In this document: positions 45,049-55,489 of the stretch, piece after piece
How positions within the stretch are numbered: position 1 is the stretch's first letter
Layout of the letters: every line of letters starts with the position of its first letter
Assembly: GCA_012976225.1 (NCBI GenBank)
Contig: JAAVVG010000013.1
Coordinates: 186,001 to 250,000, forward strand
DNA: 64,000 bases
Direction of reading: 5' to 3'
Source: Golubevia sp. BC0850
Lineage: Eukaryota; Basidiomycota; Exobasidiomycetes; Golubeviales; Golubeviaceae
Program-made: the position numbers and the translations under genes
Notes under the pieces: model-generated
Seen by the model: only the letters and a program-made list of their open reading frames with translations
Told to the model about the DNA's origin: nothing
Database searches by the model: none

Positions 45049-45189
45049 GAATGAAGAAGAACCAAAGAGGGAAGAGGAAAGAGTGAATGAATGGTGAAAG
45101 GAAGAAGCAAGATGCAGATGAATGAATCCCAACTTCTTCTTCTGATAAGCGCCCTCAACAATCTGATCTTACTCTACTTTACCTGAAGA
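45049..45189. promoter_or_regulatory. Short divergent promoter
   Basis: This 141-bp region sits between the Ser/Gln-rich gene and the thioesterase gene. It must carry regulatory sites for both. No TATA box is visible. Confidence 0.5.
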
Positions 45190-46326
45190 ATGCTATCTTC
45201 AATCAGATCTACTCGTTCGAATCTAAGCATCTCTTCAGCTTCCACGTTGACTCGTAGCCTTAGCTTGTCCTTGTCCAATTCCAGTTCCACTTCTTCCACT
45301 CCAATCTCAAGACCTCGTCCTCAATCTTCCAGACCTTTCTCTTCGACACCTTCTATTCTCTCATCTTCAAATTCAAGCTCTCTTTTGGCTCCTAACCTGA
45401 ATCTCTCAACTGCGCTAGAGACCAGGCAAGCGACCGAGGACTACAATCAACAAGTGGCTCAGGCAAAGGATCATCTAGCTACTCTGGGTTTCAATGATAT
45501 CACTTGGGTTCAGCAGATATGTTGGGGAGATCATGATCAGGTAAGTCAATCTATAGTTAAGAAAGATGTGTGTGTGAGAGAGAGAAAGGGACGATCGAGA
45601 CTCTAGAGAGAAGGTTTTGTGGAGATGGAGGTTCTTCTGATTCGGGAGAAGAGGCAGAGTACTAGAGGCAACCTTTTCTTTTGCTTTTGACTCAAATCCA
45701 ATCTAAGCTGGAAAAGCACAGCCAAAGTTAGAAACCGAGGGTCTGTGTATGGAGAAGAGTCCTGTGGGAGACTTTCTTGTGATCTTCCCAGTTCTTCCAC
45801 ATCTCTCGATGCTCTACTGAACTTTTTCATCTTCTTCCCTTGTCCACCAGTTTCAACATGGTAAGCATTCCTAGCCTTTCCTTCATTTCCCTTTTCAATC
45901 CTCCCATAACCTTTCTACCCCTCTCTCTCAGTCAACAATGTCCACTACGTCCGCTTCTTCGAAACCGGTCGTATGAGATTCGCAGAACTCCTAGCTTCAA
46001 ACATGACCCCCGAAAGACAGAAAGAAATCATTAGAGGAACTGGTATCTCAATGATCTTGGCTCAAATCACCGTTCGTTATCGTAGACCTGTGGTTTATCC
46101 AGATACTTTGGTTATAGCTCATGCTCCAATCTTACCCTTGGGTAAAGATAGGTTCACAATTAGAGGTGTGGCTTATTCTATTCAGCAGAAAGCAATAGTT
46201 GCTGTTAGTACGGAGGATTGTGTGGTTTATGATTATAGGAAATTGGGGAAATGTGAGATGCCGGAAGATTTGAGAGGGGAGTTGGAGAAGAGAGGGATTA
46301 AGGAGGATGGGAAGAAGAAGTATTAA
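45190..46326 (+). CDS. Mitochondrial hotdog-fold thioesterase-like protein
   Basis: A 4HBT-type (acyl-CoA) thioesterase-like protein of 251 residues from three exons: 45190-45540, 45851-45860 and 45932-46326. The first 90 residues are Ser/Arg-rich with almost no acid and include RPFSSTPSIL, a good mitochondrial import presequence. The hotdog domain follows: ICWGDHDQFQHVNNVHYVRFFETGRMRF, given by its core HVNNVHYVRFFE, then RGTGISMILAQITVRYRRPV and FTIRGVAYSIQQ. The acidic Asp in the GDHDQ segment and the HVNN motif match fungal mitochondrial ribosome-associated or YbgC-like thioesterases. Exon 2 is a 10-nt microexon encoding the start of FQHV, so skipping it would destroy the active-site loop. 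Substrate is unknown. Confidence 0.87.
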
Positions 46327-47201
46327 GAGCAGTTGCAGGTTTTTGAATAACGTGAAATAGAATGCAGGTTGAGATTTTTCCACCTACCCCTGCTATTGGC
46401 AGCAATTTCTCTTCGATCTTGCTGGGAAACACATCTTGGCTTGATCAAGCGACAGAGAGAAGGCTTCTGCAATTTTCAAATCTTTTAAACGAGTAATACA
46501 TCGATCGGAGTAGATGAACGACTGTAGATTAGGTAGAAAACCATCGATTGCTAGAATCGTCATCAGAGTGGAGAATCATGAGAAAGGGGAAGGAAGTTGA
46601 GAAATGAGGATCAACAGCAAAAAATAAAAAAAGGGGGGGGGGGATTTTCAAGTTTCAGAATGAGAGGGTCTCTTCTTCCAATGATTCGAACCTGGAAAAA
46701 TGAAATAAATCCAGAAATTTGAATTGGCAGAAAATCAGAATGTCCTTGATGCACATTGGATCTCGAGGTTTAAGAGCTGCATCTAACTAACTCTTGCACC
46801 TCTGAGAGGTTCGTCGCCTCTTTTTCCTCTCTCTCTGACACTCCCATTTCCCCATCTGATAGTTTGCATGATTTTGTGAATGGAGAATTCTGAGAGCAGC
46901 TCTGATGTTCTTGGAAGCAGGTTTGTCCTCGTTGGAAGCAAGAGTTGCGAAGCGGATAAAAGCAAAGGATGGCTTTGAGATCATGCTTGGGGATCAGGGT
47001 AGAATAGAGTAGACAAGACTGAAGGATTCAAAAGATAGATCAAAATTGAGTTGTAACTTGTTATGGTGGGGAAGGCAAGAAGAAGTATAACTCGATCAGG
47101 ATTCCCTTCTCTCCCCAACCACCACTCTACTTTGCTCTTTGAAGAAGTCATTGACCTCTGATAAACCTCAAGATCTGGAATAGTCTTCTTGTCTTGGTGT
47201 C
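46327..47201. other. Intergenic region, no gene seen
   Basis: About 875 bp with an 11-base G run (46633-46643) after an A run. Short minus-strand frames at 46783-46984 have no recognisable content. Confidence 0.5.
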
Positions 47202-50200
47202 ATGGCCTCGACATCAAGTTCACCTTCGGTCTACCATGAAGATGTAGTTTTCCTATCATCTCAACCTTCCAACCATTCAGATCCTATCGAATTTGGTCTA
47301 GTCTGCAGAACTTATCATGAAGAGAATGAAGATGAAGAAGTAGATGAATCATTTTTCAAGTATTTCAATTCAGATCCAGATTCGATAGAGAGACCACTGC
47401 GAGAAGGAGAGATTGGAATCTCCATGCACCCTAGCGGTCGTAGGCTTATCATCTCTGAAAGTCAGGTACAAGTCGTCGACAGGTGAGTCAAGGGAAGTAT
47501 GATTTAAGAATTAAAGCTGAGAGAGAGAGCAGCGAGTGATTGGAGATGAGATGAGATGGTGCGCAGCTTACTTCCACCATTCCAATCTCCCATTGAGGAT
47601 GAGCTCGTTCTTGAAGCTTTGAGCTGCTTTGAATCATGAAGTTCAGCTATGGTAGCAGCTTTCAACTTGGGTTCAGACCGGACACTGACACTGCTCTTCT
47701 TCTGTTTCCCTTGCCCCCCCCCCCGGCCCCAAAAATCTTTCCTTCCACAGAGCCTTCCAGATCGGAGATGCAGTCAAAAGATCTCCTACTTCTCCCTCAT
47801 CAGGAATCGTACTCAGTGTAGACACGGAGCTACTTCTTCAGCACATTCCTTCAGGTCGAATCGTTGGTGGAAACGCTCATGCTTCAAGCTCATCATCTTC
47901 ATCTTTAACTCCCCTTCCCTCCATCAAATCCACTCAAGTCGATTATGCCACCAGATTTATGTCAGGAGATCATGTCCTAGCAGGAGATTGGATCGGAGTA
48001 GTGGAAGAAGTCTTTGAGGAAGCTCTCATCAAGATCCAAAACCGAGTTCCAAAAGATCCCAAAGACTCTCTAGTCAGAGTTTGCGATTTCGGAGGTAGTC
48101 TAGTAGTAGGAGAAGAGCCTCCGCCTGGGAATCATAGTGGGAACATACCTTCAAATGACGGTGGTTCTACTTGGTCTTCTTATCTTCGCTCTATCAGTTC
48201 TGCCTTCTCTGCTTCAAACCCTAATCCTGATAGTCAGAAGTCGAATAAGATCATAGATGTAAGGCAAACTGTAGTTTGCATCAATTGGTTGGGGATGAAT
48301 CAAAAGCTGGATATGGCAACTCAAGCTTTCAAGCCTAGACCTAAAAGATATTATACTGGAAAGGAAATTTCCAATTTATTGCTGGTTAGAAATTCTGATG
48401 ATTCTTTTCAGATTGGCGATAGAGTTGTTTCGAGGTTTGCAAATGAAAGAAGCTTATCTAATTTGTTCGGATTTAACAAAACTGAAGAATCAAACGAAGA
48501 AGACACTTTTCAAATCTTAAGAACTTCAAGTAATGTGGAAATCCTGTGGCAGAATGGTTCGAAAAGCACGGAATTCTCAAAGGATCTAATCCCCTATCTC
48601 AACCTAGATGAGTTCGATGTCTGGCCAGGGGATTTCGTTCTTTGGAATTCTGAAGAAGACGAAGAGGATTCCAAGGTTGGAATTGTTCAATCGATGGATC
48701 CAGAAGAACGAACAGCTCTGATTCGGTGGTATGAAACCGAGGAGCAGCCAGTTACTTTACCAGTCATGGAATTAGATCTCAGTGGGAAAGCAATCGAACC
48801 TATTAGCTTTGGAATACGTAGAGGTGATGAGGTTTTAATTTCAAAGACGTCAAATGGTTTGACTTTACCTCAAGTTGGTCGAATTGGTGAGGTTGAAGAT
48901 CTAGATGAAGACGAAATTAGAGAGAATCTAAGTCGCCTTGGAATGAAGTTAGCCAAGGAAAATCAGATAACCACTCCAAGATACTTACCAAAGAGGTTAG
49001 GGTTAGGTGCCAATGATCCGATGGAAGTCGAAGAAGAGAAAGAGATAGATTGGTTTGGAATAGTGTTGGATTTAGATTTGATAGGAAACGTCAAGATCAA
49101 ATTACCTGGAGGAACTCTAATTTGGGAGACGATTGATAAGCTAAGTCTATTGATGGATGGCTTTGAGAATGATTGGTCCTCCGAAGAAGAGGATGACAGT
49201 GATGATGAAGAAGAATATGAGAGTAGCGAATTCGAAACGGATGATGAAGATGATTCTAAAGTCCCCTCCAAGAAGATACAGGAATCGGAGTGGGAAGATG
49301 TTGAAGAAGATTCGATTATGAAGGATATCAAAGTAGCAACTCCAACTTCTACAGACTCGGCTCTACCATCAACCTCTCTGATCCCTTCAATTGTTCCAAC
49401 TCTACCTCCCTCAATTTCAGCTCCAGACTTCCCTACTCCCAATTCAAGGTGGTCGAGTTTCGAGATTCTAGAGACTCTCCCTTCAGATCATCATTTCGCA
49501 ACAACTCCATGCACACCACCTTCCAAAGCTTTCTTCTCAAGAATCTCGAAAGAGTTCAAAGCCTTAAAGTCAAGTCTACCAAGTTCAATTCTGGTTAGAT
49601 CTTTTGAGACAAGATCAGATCTGTTAAGAGTTCTAATCATTGGATCTGCTGGAACTCCTTTCGAGGACGCTCCATTTATGATCGACTTCCACCTAGAAAA
49701 CTATCCTCATTCACCTCCAAAAGCTTTCTTCCACTCTTTCACTAACGGAAACGGACGAGTCTCTCCTAATATGTATGAAGATGGTAAGATTTGCCTTTCA
49801 TTATTGGGAACGTGGAACGGCGATCATCCAAGTGAATCGTGGAATTCTGAAACTTCAACTCTTCTACAAGTCTTTGTTTCAATCTCAAGTCTAGTACTAG
49901 TAGTTGAACCTTATTTCACAGAACCTGCCTTTGAGAAATTCAAAACCACTCCAGAAGGAAGGCTTAACTCACGACTATACTCTGAGAAGTCGTTTGTTCT
50001 TTCCAGAGGATTTATCAGAAGAGCTCTAGAAAAAGGATTGATTGGTTTAGAGGATGAAATCAGGTTCTTTTACTTGGGAAGTGATGGATATGAAGGTAGA
50101 TTGAAGAGGGTCTTGGAAAGATCTGAAGAGTTGATTCAGCAGTGTGAGAGATTGAGAGTCAAGGCGAAGGAGAAGGTAGGGGTTGAGGCGGAAGGGATGG

Positions 50201-50319
50201 AAGTGGATCAAGTCAAGATGATAGATCAACCCATTGAAAGATTGAGTTCTGGTGGAACTATTGTGCTAAGGAGAACACTTACTGCATTGGGAAAGGTGTT
50301 GGAGCAGAAGAAGAGCTGA
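47202..50319 (+). CDS. UBE2O-like large ubiquitin-conjugating enzyme (E2/E3)
   Basis: Two exons (47202-47482, 47751-50319) give 949 residues. A long N-terminal half has SH3-like or tudor-like beta segments (SGDHVLAGDWIGVVEEV, VWPGDFVLWNSEEDEED, RRGDEVLISKTSNG), as in the CR1-CR2 regions of UBE2O. An Asp/Glu-rich stretch at about 570-640 follows. A C-terminal UBC domain starts near 685, with NYPHSPPKAFFHS, the catalytic Cys775 in DGKICLSLLGTW, and SISSLVLVVEPYFTEP. Human UBE2O is a hybrid E2/E3 that recognises orphan and ribosomal proteins. The same substrate class is only inferred here. The intron carries an 11-base C run. The start is the first ATG in frame after an AT-poor leader. Confidence 0.92.
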
Positions 50320-50554
50320 TAGAAATCAAGAGACTGTCTTCACTTGTAAATTTCATCTACCATTTCATTTCGTTTATCTCACATCGTCATTCACTTTTTC
50401 ATTCAACCTGTTGATTTTTTCTTCACCACGCGTCAAAAGATCGATAGGCACGAGGCTCAATCGCTCTGACATCTGAGATCTCAAGACTCGAATCAAATTT
50501 CGTTGGCGATTTTCTTCTCTTCTCTCCCGCCTCATCTTAAATCATTCGTGAAAG
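50320..50554. promoter_or_regulatory. Upstream region of the Dia2-like gene
   Basis: The 235-bp intergenic stretch contains ACGCGTCA at 50428-50435, about 120 bp before the ATG. No TATA box is visible. Confidence 0.45.
50428..50435 (+). promoter_or_regulatory. MCB-type element ACGCGTCA upstream of the Dia2-like gene
   Basis: This is the same octamer as upstream of RAD5 and CTP synthase, matching the MBF consensus ACGCGTNA. Dia2/Pof3 proteins act in S phase, which fits. Confidence 0.45.
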
Positions 50555-52207
50555 ATGTCGCTCTCTCCTTCTCTCAATGAGATCAATGCTTCTCTCAAAA
50601 GGAAAGACTATGAAACCGCCAAAGAGCTATGTGATAAGGTGAGCAATAAAAGTGGAAGAGACTCAAGGTAGATGAGATGGATGCAACTTAAATGACAATC
50701 TTTGCTCGATCGAATCCGCTGTTCTGGCACGCTTGGTTTACTGAATCTGAATTGGAACTCTAAATCTAAAACCTCACTTCTGTAAGGCTCTCATTCAAGT
50801 CGAAGGAAAAGACTCAGCTCCGTTCCTAGTTGCTCGTGTAGAAGCCCTCCTCTTGCAGGGCAACTCCGAGCTCTCTCTTCAAGATGCTAAGCAAGCTGTG
50901 GCTCTCGATTCTTCTAATCCAAAGGTATGTAAGTTCAAACTTCGGTCTTCAAAAGAGGGACATAATCTGACCAGACTTTCGCTTCACCCTTTCATTAGTG
51001 CCATCTCTCACTCGCTCAAGCTTACCAGGCCTTGTCTGCTGAGACCTCTAGAATCGGAAAGGGCTTTGGTCATATCAATGATCACTTCTTCGCCTTGGGA
51101 CGTCTCAACTCTCTGGGAACCGCTTCTTCTAATCTCATGAATCTTTCTACTTTCAACAAGTTCGATCCAGTATTTCTGCCTAAAGAACTGGTCCACTCGA
51201 TCATCAGATCTCTCTCTCCACCCAACAAAGTCAGCTGCTTATGTGTTTGTAAAGGTTGGAAGAAGGAACTCGAGTCTCAATCGCTACTATGGAGAAAGCT
51301 CTCGACCACCGTGAGCTCAAAGGATAACTCAGGTCTCTTTCTTTCAAAAGTAATTTCACTCAAGTCTCAGAATACCATGAACTATGTCGCTGTCACGCTT
51401 TTCAAAGTATATCATGTAAAAGTCAGAAACTGCCTCGAGACATTCAAGGATTCCTTACATTCTATCAAAGGTTTAACTTTCACTGGAGACCTTGAAAACA
51501 CTACCGCTATCGTCAATGTCATCACTTTTGCAAGTAAGTGCACCGATCTAAAACAGCTATTCTATGTCGTCAATGAATGTGTAGTAGTAAAGGAAAGAGG
51601 AGGAGGATATGACTCGGACGATGTTTCATTTCTCGGTTCATCCGAGGGATACTTGCTTGGACTACGACTACGACATGGAAGCTGAAGACAGAAGAGACAT
51701 GCAGACTGTTTGCATTGAACACATGAAGTTAGACGAATTGAAGTTCAAGCGCTTCCCTCAAAAGATTACTTTGACTTGTTCTTCCGTTTCTTCTATCACG
51801 TTGGGTAAATGTCAAATGTTTAAAAATGCAAGAGAGATCAAGTTGGTTTAGTAAACGCTGACAATAGATTTGGCAATCAGCCGACTCAAAAAGATGTTAC
51901 CAAGTTGCTAAAAATTTGTCGCAAAACGTTAAGATCTCTGGTCATCTCACAAGTTTATTACGAAGGGTCTTGGGAATCAGGTGAAATGGATGCTCAAAAT
52001 CAGATGGTAGAGATTCAACTTCCAAAGCTGCGGAGGTTGGAGATTAAAATGTCAAGATACAGGAGTCAGAAGTATAAAGATCCAATTACTATTTCAGCTC
52101 CTCTGTTGAAAGCAGATAACTTTCTTGTCTCTGACGAGAGCTTCGTCTTGAAATCAAACAAGGTTGAGGCTCGGAGGAGAGAATTCAAAGGTGGTCTGAT
52201 TAAGTAG
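50555..52207 (+). pseudogene. TPR/F-box/LRR gene (Dia2/Pof3-like) with a disrupted frame
   Basis: Exons 50555-50638 and 50787-50924, and a third from 50999, encode a TPR-like N-terminus (NASLKRKDYETAKELCDK, PFLVARVEALLLQGNSE, CHLSLAQAYQAL). An F-box follows (FLPKELVHSIIRSLSPPNK, CLCVCKGWKKELESQSLLWRKL) and then LRR-like sequence. This TPR-then-F-box order is that of yeast Dia2 and fission yeast Pof3, SCF subunits acting at replication forks and chromatin. After about residue 300 the frame shifts near 51650 and again near 51850, with no credible intron at either place. The protein sense continues across both (DYDMEAEDRRDMQT, then RKTLRSLVISQVYYE). It may be a decayed gene or an assembly problem. 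Confidence 0.65.
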
Positions 52208-52660
52208 GGAAAGAGATGAGAAATGGAAGAATGAATCAAAATGAATCGAAACCGAAATCAGATCAGAGAAGAAAGAGAACAGAATCGAAGAAGAATTGAG
52301 TGACTCTGTTTTGTCGACACATTAAAGAAGAAGAATCTGTCTTTTGTCTTCAGAGGTTGAAGTGAGCTGCGTGTATCTTCAACGGAAGACTCATATTTCT
52401 AAAATTCTGAACACCCAAAAATGCGAACGAGACTGGAAAATCTCCCTTGACCCCCTCTTCTCACCCTCCTTCTAAGGAGATCTTTCGACTTATCTCAAGA
52501 CTGGTGCAAGGATGACTTTGAAAGATTTGTTCATTTGATTCTGTACTTCATCTATCGAGAGGGACCGAACCTGTCGCGCGCCCACGCGAGAGTGGAACGT
52601 GGAAAGGGGGCTCGAGATATTCCAAATCTTCCGTCTTCCCAATCCTTTCTGAGAATCAAG
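52208..52660. other. Intergenic region between two F-box genes
   Basis: About 450 bp, GA-rich near 52250-52340, with no supported gene. Confidence 0.5.
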
Positions 52661-54511
52661 ATGCTTTCTGCTCACATGGGAAAGAACGTATCTGAACCAA
52701 AGAAGCCCATAAAATCTATCAAAGCCAGTCTTCACACGATCCCTCAAGACGTAGCCATCAACATCTACCGTTCCATTTCAAGGATGGACCCAGATTTCAG
52801 CTGATGACGAAGAAGTAGAGAAGCAAAGGAGGTGAGTCTCACGTCACAACCTGTTCTACCATCCTGATTCTTTCCAACTTAAGATCTGATCTTCTTTTAC
52901 AAAGGCTGAGAGATTCGGCTCTCAGATCAGCCTCTTTGATATCAAAAAACGGTTACACGCTCTACCACTCTGCTCTCCTGGAGAATGTTACTTTCGACCC
53001 TGTTCATTTCAGACCTCTCTTTCAACTTTTAGAGAAAGATCCGCAAGTTGCTAAAATGCATCAAGTTTCTTAGGACAGATAACTCGTCTGAACCTGACAT
53101 TTACTCTGAGCGCTTTGGGCTGCCAACTACAGAGCAAATGACAAGTACGAATACCTTTCTTGCCCTTCTCGAGAAGTACGGTGAATTGGACCACCGAAGT
53201 ACTAGTTTTTCGGAGATGTACCAGTATGCTCAACCGAAGCTGTTGCTCAGCGTGATGAATTTCATCCTAACGAAGTCGGAGAACCTTCACACTTACATTA
53301 ATCGATTTCCCGTGATCTTTCCTCTTCCTCTAGTAGAGAGAATCAGCGGAAGACTCAACCCAACCCCTTTTCTGACAAAATCATTAGTACGTTTGGAGAT
53401 TGGTTCGGCTTTTAGGCTTGAAGTAGGCGTTACGGCCAGAAACGCCACCTGGATTTTGATATTTTGCTCCAATTTACGTCAAGCAGTCCTGACCGTACTC
53501 TTCGGAATCCTAGATTATAAGTTTCTTTCAGAGTCTGTCGAATTGTTTAAGGGATTATCCAACCTCAAGGACTTAGCCGTTAAATTCAGAGAAATCGATG
53601 ATGAGAAAAATTATAAAACGTGGTGGGGCAAGCCTGGCTTTGAAAGGCGAGCATCACTTTTAGGCAGTCGGAAGACCGACTGTGTTGATCATTCTCTTCA
53701 AGTTACAAAGGGATTAACTTCAATAGAGTTGTGGGTCAATAGATTTGTACCAAGGAAGGGAGACAGGGAACTCGTTTATGAGAGAATGATCAATGGTCTA
53801 GCATCCTCCTACATGACTTTGAAACATGTGCGCCTCGCTGGAGCCAGAATCAATCGATCGGACTCAACTCTTGTTGACTACTCTCTCTTCAAGACCTTAA
53901 AGACTGTGACTTTAGATCTCAGCACGCTGAGAAATCTCCATGAAGTACGTCATCGCCAGCTACCGAAGTCTTTGTGAGTTGAGAGGTCTATTGAACACGA
54001 GAGAGGGCTCTATGAGTTGAGAGGAGGAGAAAAGAAAAGGGGGGCGGGGCGGAGGCGTAAGGAACGTCGACATCTTTGATCCTTCCCTGCTTTGCCAATT
54101 TTCCGGCTACTATCTATCTGAATCGACTTTCATAAATCAGGAGCTGAGAGCTGAATCATACTTCTCCACGTCTTGACTTCATTCAGAGAGCTTTTGTGTA
54201 TCGATCACTATGACTACGATCCTGGACACGGATTGGATGACTGCCTAGATGAGGATGAAAACCTAGTCACAATTCTTGCCACAAGAGAGTTTCCAAACCT
54301 CAAGTCTGTTCTAGTTCCTTCTGTTATGATCAATCATATTTATCAAGAAATACACGACCCAACTATCAAGAGAAAGTTCTTGTCCCAAAGAAAGCTTCTC
54401 AAAGAGGCGCAAATCTTCGAGAAAGGTGTCGTGCAATTGAGGTATTCGAAAGCCATGGAAATTCGTGAGTTTGAAAAAAGAATCAACAGATGGACCCTAA
54501 AGCGTTTCTAG
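52661..54511 (+). pseudogene. F-box-like gene with a disrupted frame
   Basis: The model is exon 1 at 52661-52831, exon 2 at 52905-53973 and exon 3 at 54187-54511. An F-box-like start (ASLHTIPQDVAINIYRSISR) is followed by a variable LRR-type region (LVRLEIGSAFRLEV, LKTVTLDLSTLRNLHE) and an acidic C-terminal part (YDYDPGHGLDDCLDEDEN). Splice sites of all three exons fit. Two one-base shifts inside exons break the frame: one near 52797 at a TTT run and one near 53054 at an AAAA run. Both lie in homopolymers, so sequence error competes with decay as an explanation. The gene is adjacent to the other disrupted F-box gene in tandem, which suggests local duplication of this family. No closer assignment is possible. 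Confidence 0.55.
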
Positions 54512-55489
54512 TTCGCGGTCATCTTTTCCTTTTTCCCTCCCTTTCTTGGGACTTTTCAGCTGGAGATCCATCAAAAGGAGAAAGTTGCCTAACTACAGTC
54601 ACTCCAATTCCTCCTTTCTGCAACGAGCTCGCCCTAAATAGGACTTAGATGCCTGAGGAAGGGAGAATGATGGGGGTAAAGAAACTGAAGGTTGATTAAG
54701 GCTTGAAAGGAATTTTCGAAGTATGGGTCTCTTGGATTCAAAAAAGGAGCAAACTTGAGAGCTTAGTTCGTGTTTCATTTTGGGGAGTCGAAAAAGACTG
54801 TTCAAGTCGTTCTGGAAAAAACAGGGAGGTGGCGACTCTCGCAGAACGCCAGATGTGTCTCGGGTCTGGCAAGTAGACCTCTAATTGATCTCTGTCAGAC
54901 CAATCAGTAAGAGTTCCCTACCCTGAAGCCCTGAAATTCCTCTCAGAACCCTCCGGCCAGCGCGGTAGGAGTAAGGAGTGGGAAGGGAAGGAGGAGAAGG
55001 ACAATATCTTCCCTTCCTGCGTCCTGCTTTGCCGCCATCGACGTATCGACGATGATTTCTGCTTTGATAGTCTCAAGTCGAATCTCCAGTGTGAATCTCA
55101 TGGGAGAGTGAGGGAGTGTTACTTTGGGTGGCAAGGGATGATTCTATTTTTACTCGACAGCGAGAAGAGAAACAGAAACTCACATCCTCTTCCAACCCAA
55201 CCTCTACCTCCCACCTTTGTCTATTGAACCCCCCTATTTTAATTCGTGAGTAAATCAGGAAATAGGGCCGGCATGGAAGAGAAAGAGGGGGTTGGCTAGG
55301 ACGGAGAAGGAAAGCAAGATGGAACAGCACTGCTCACGGCAACATCTCTGCCTATCATGATCTGACTGCTGGGAGCTGGGAGCTGGGAGCTGGGATGAGA
55401 TTTCAAACTTTAAATAATTCAGTTTTCGAGCTGGAAAGTCTGTCTTTCCAGATACAACTACTGCCCAAAAACGATTGAACTTAGCTGAA
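54512..55489. other. Intergenic region upstream of the R3HCC1L-like gene
   Basis: Nearly 1 kb with no supported gene. It contains four perfect tandem copies of GCTGGGA (55368-55395), about 95 bp before the next start codon. Confidence 0.5.
55368..55395 (+). repeat. Tandem repeat (GCTGGGA)4
   Basis: Four perfect 7-bp units lie in the probable leader or core promoter of the R3HCC1L-like gene. Copy number could vary between strains. A regulatory effect is only possible, not shown. Confidence 0.85.
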
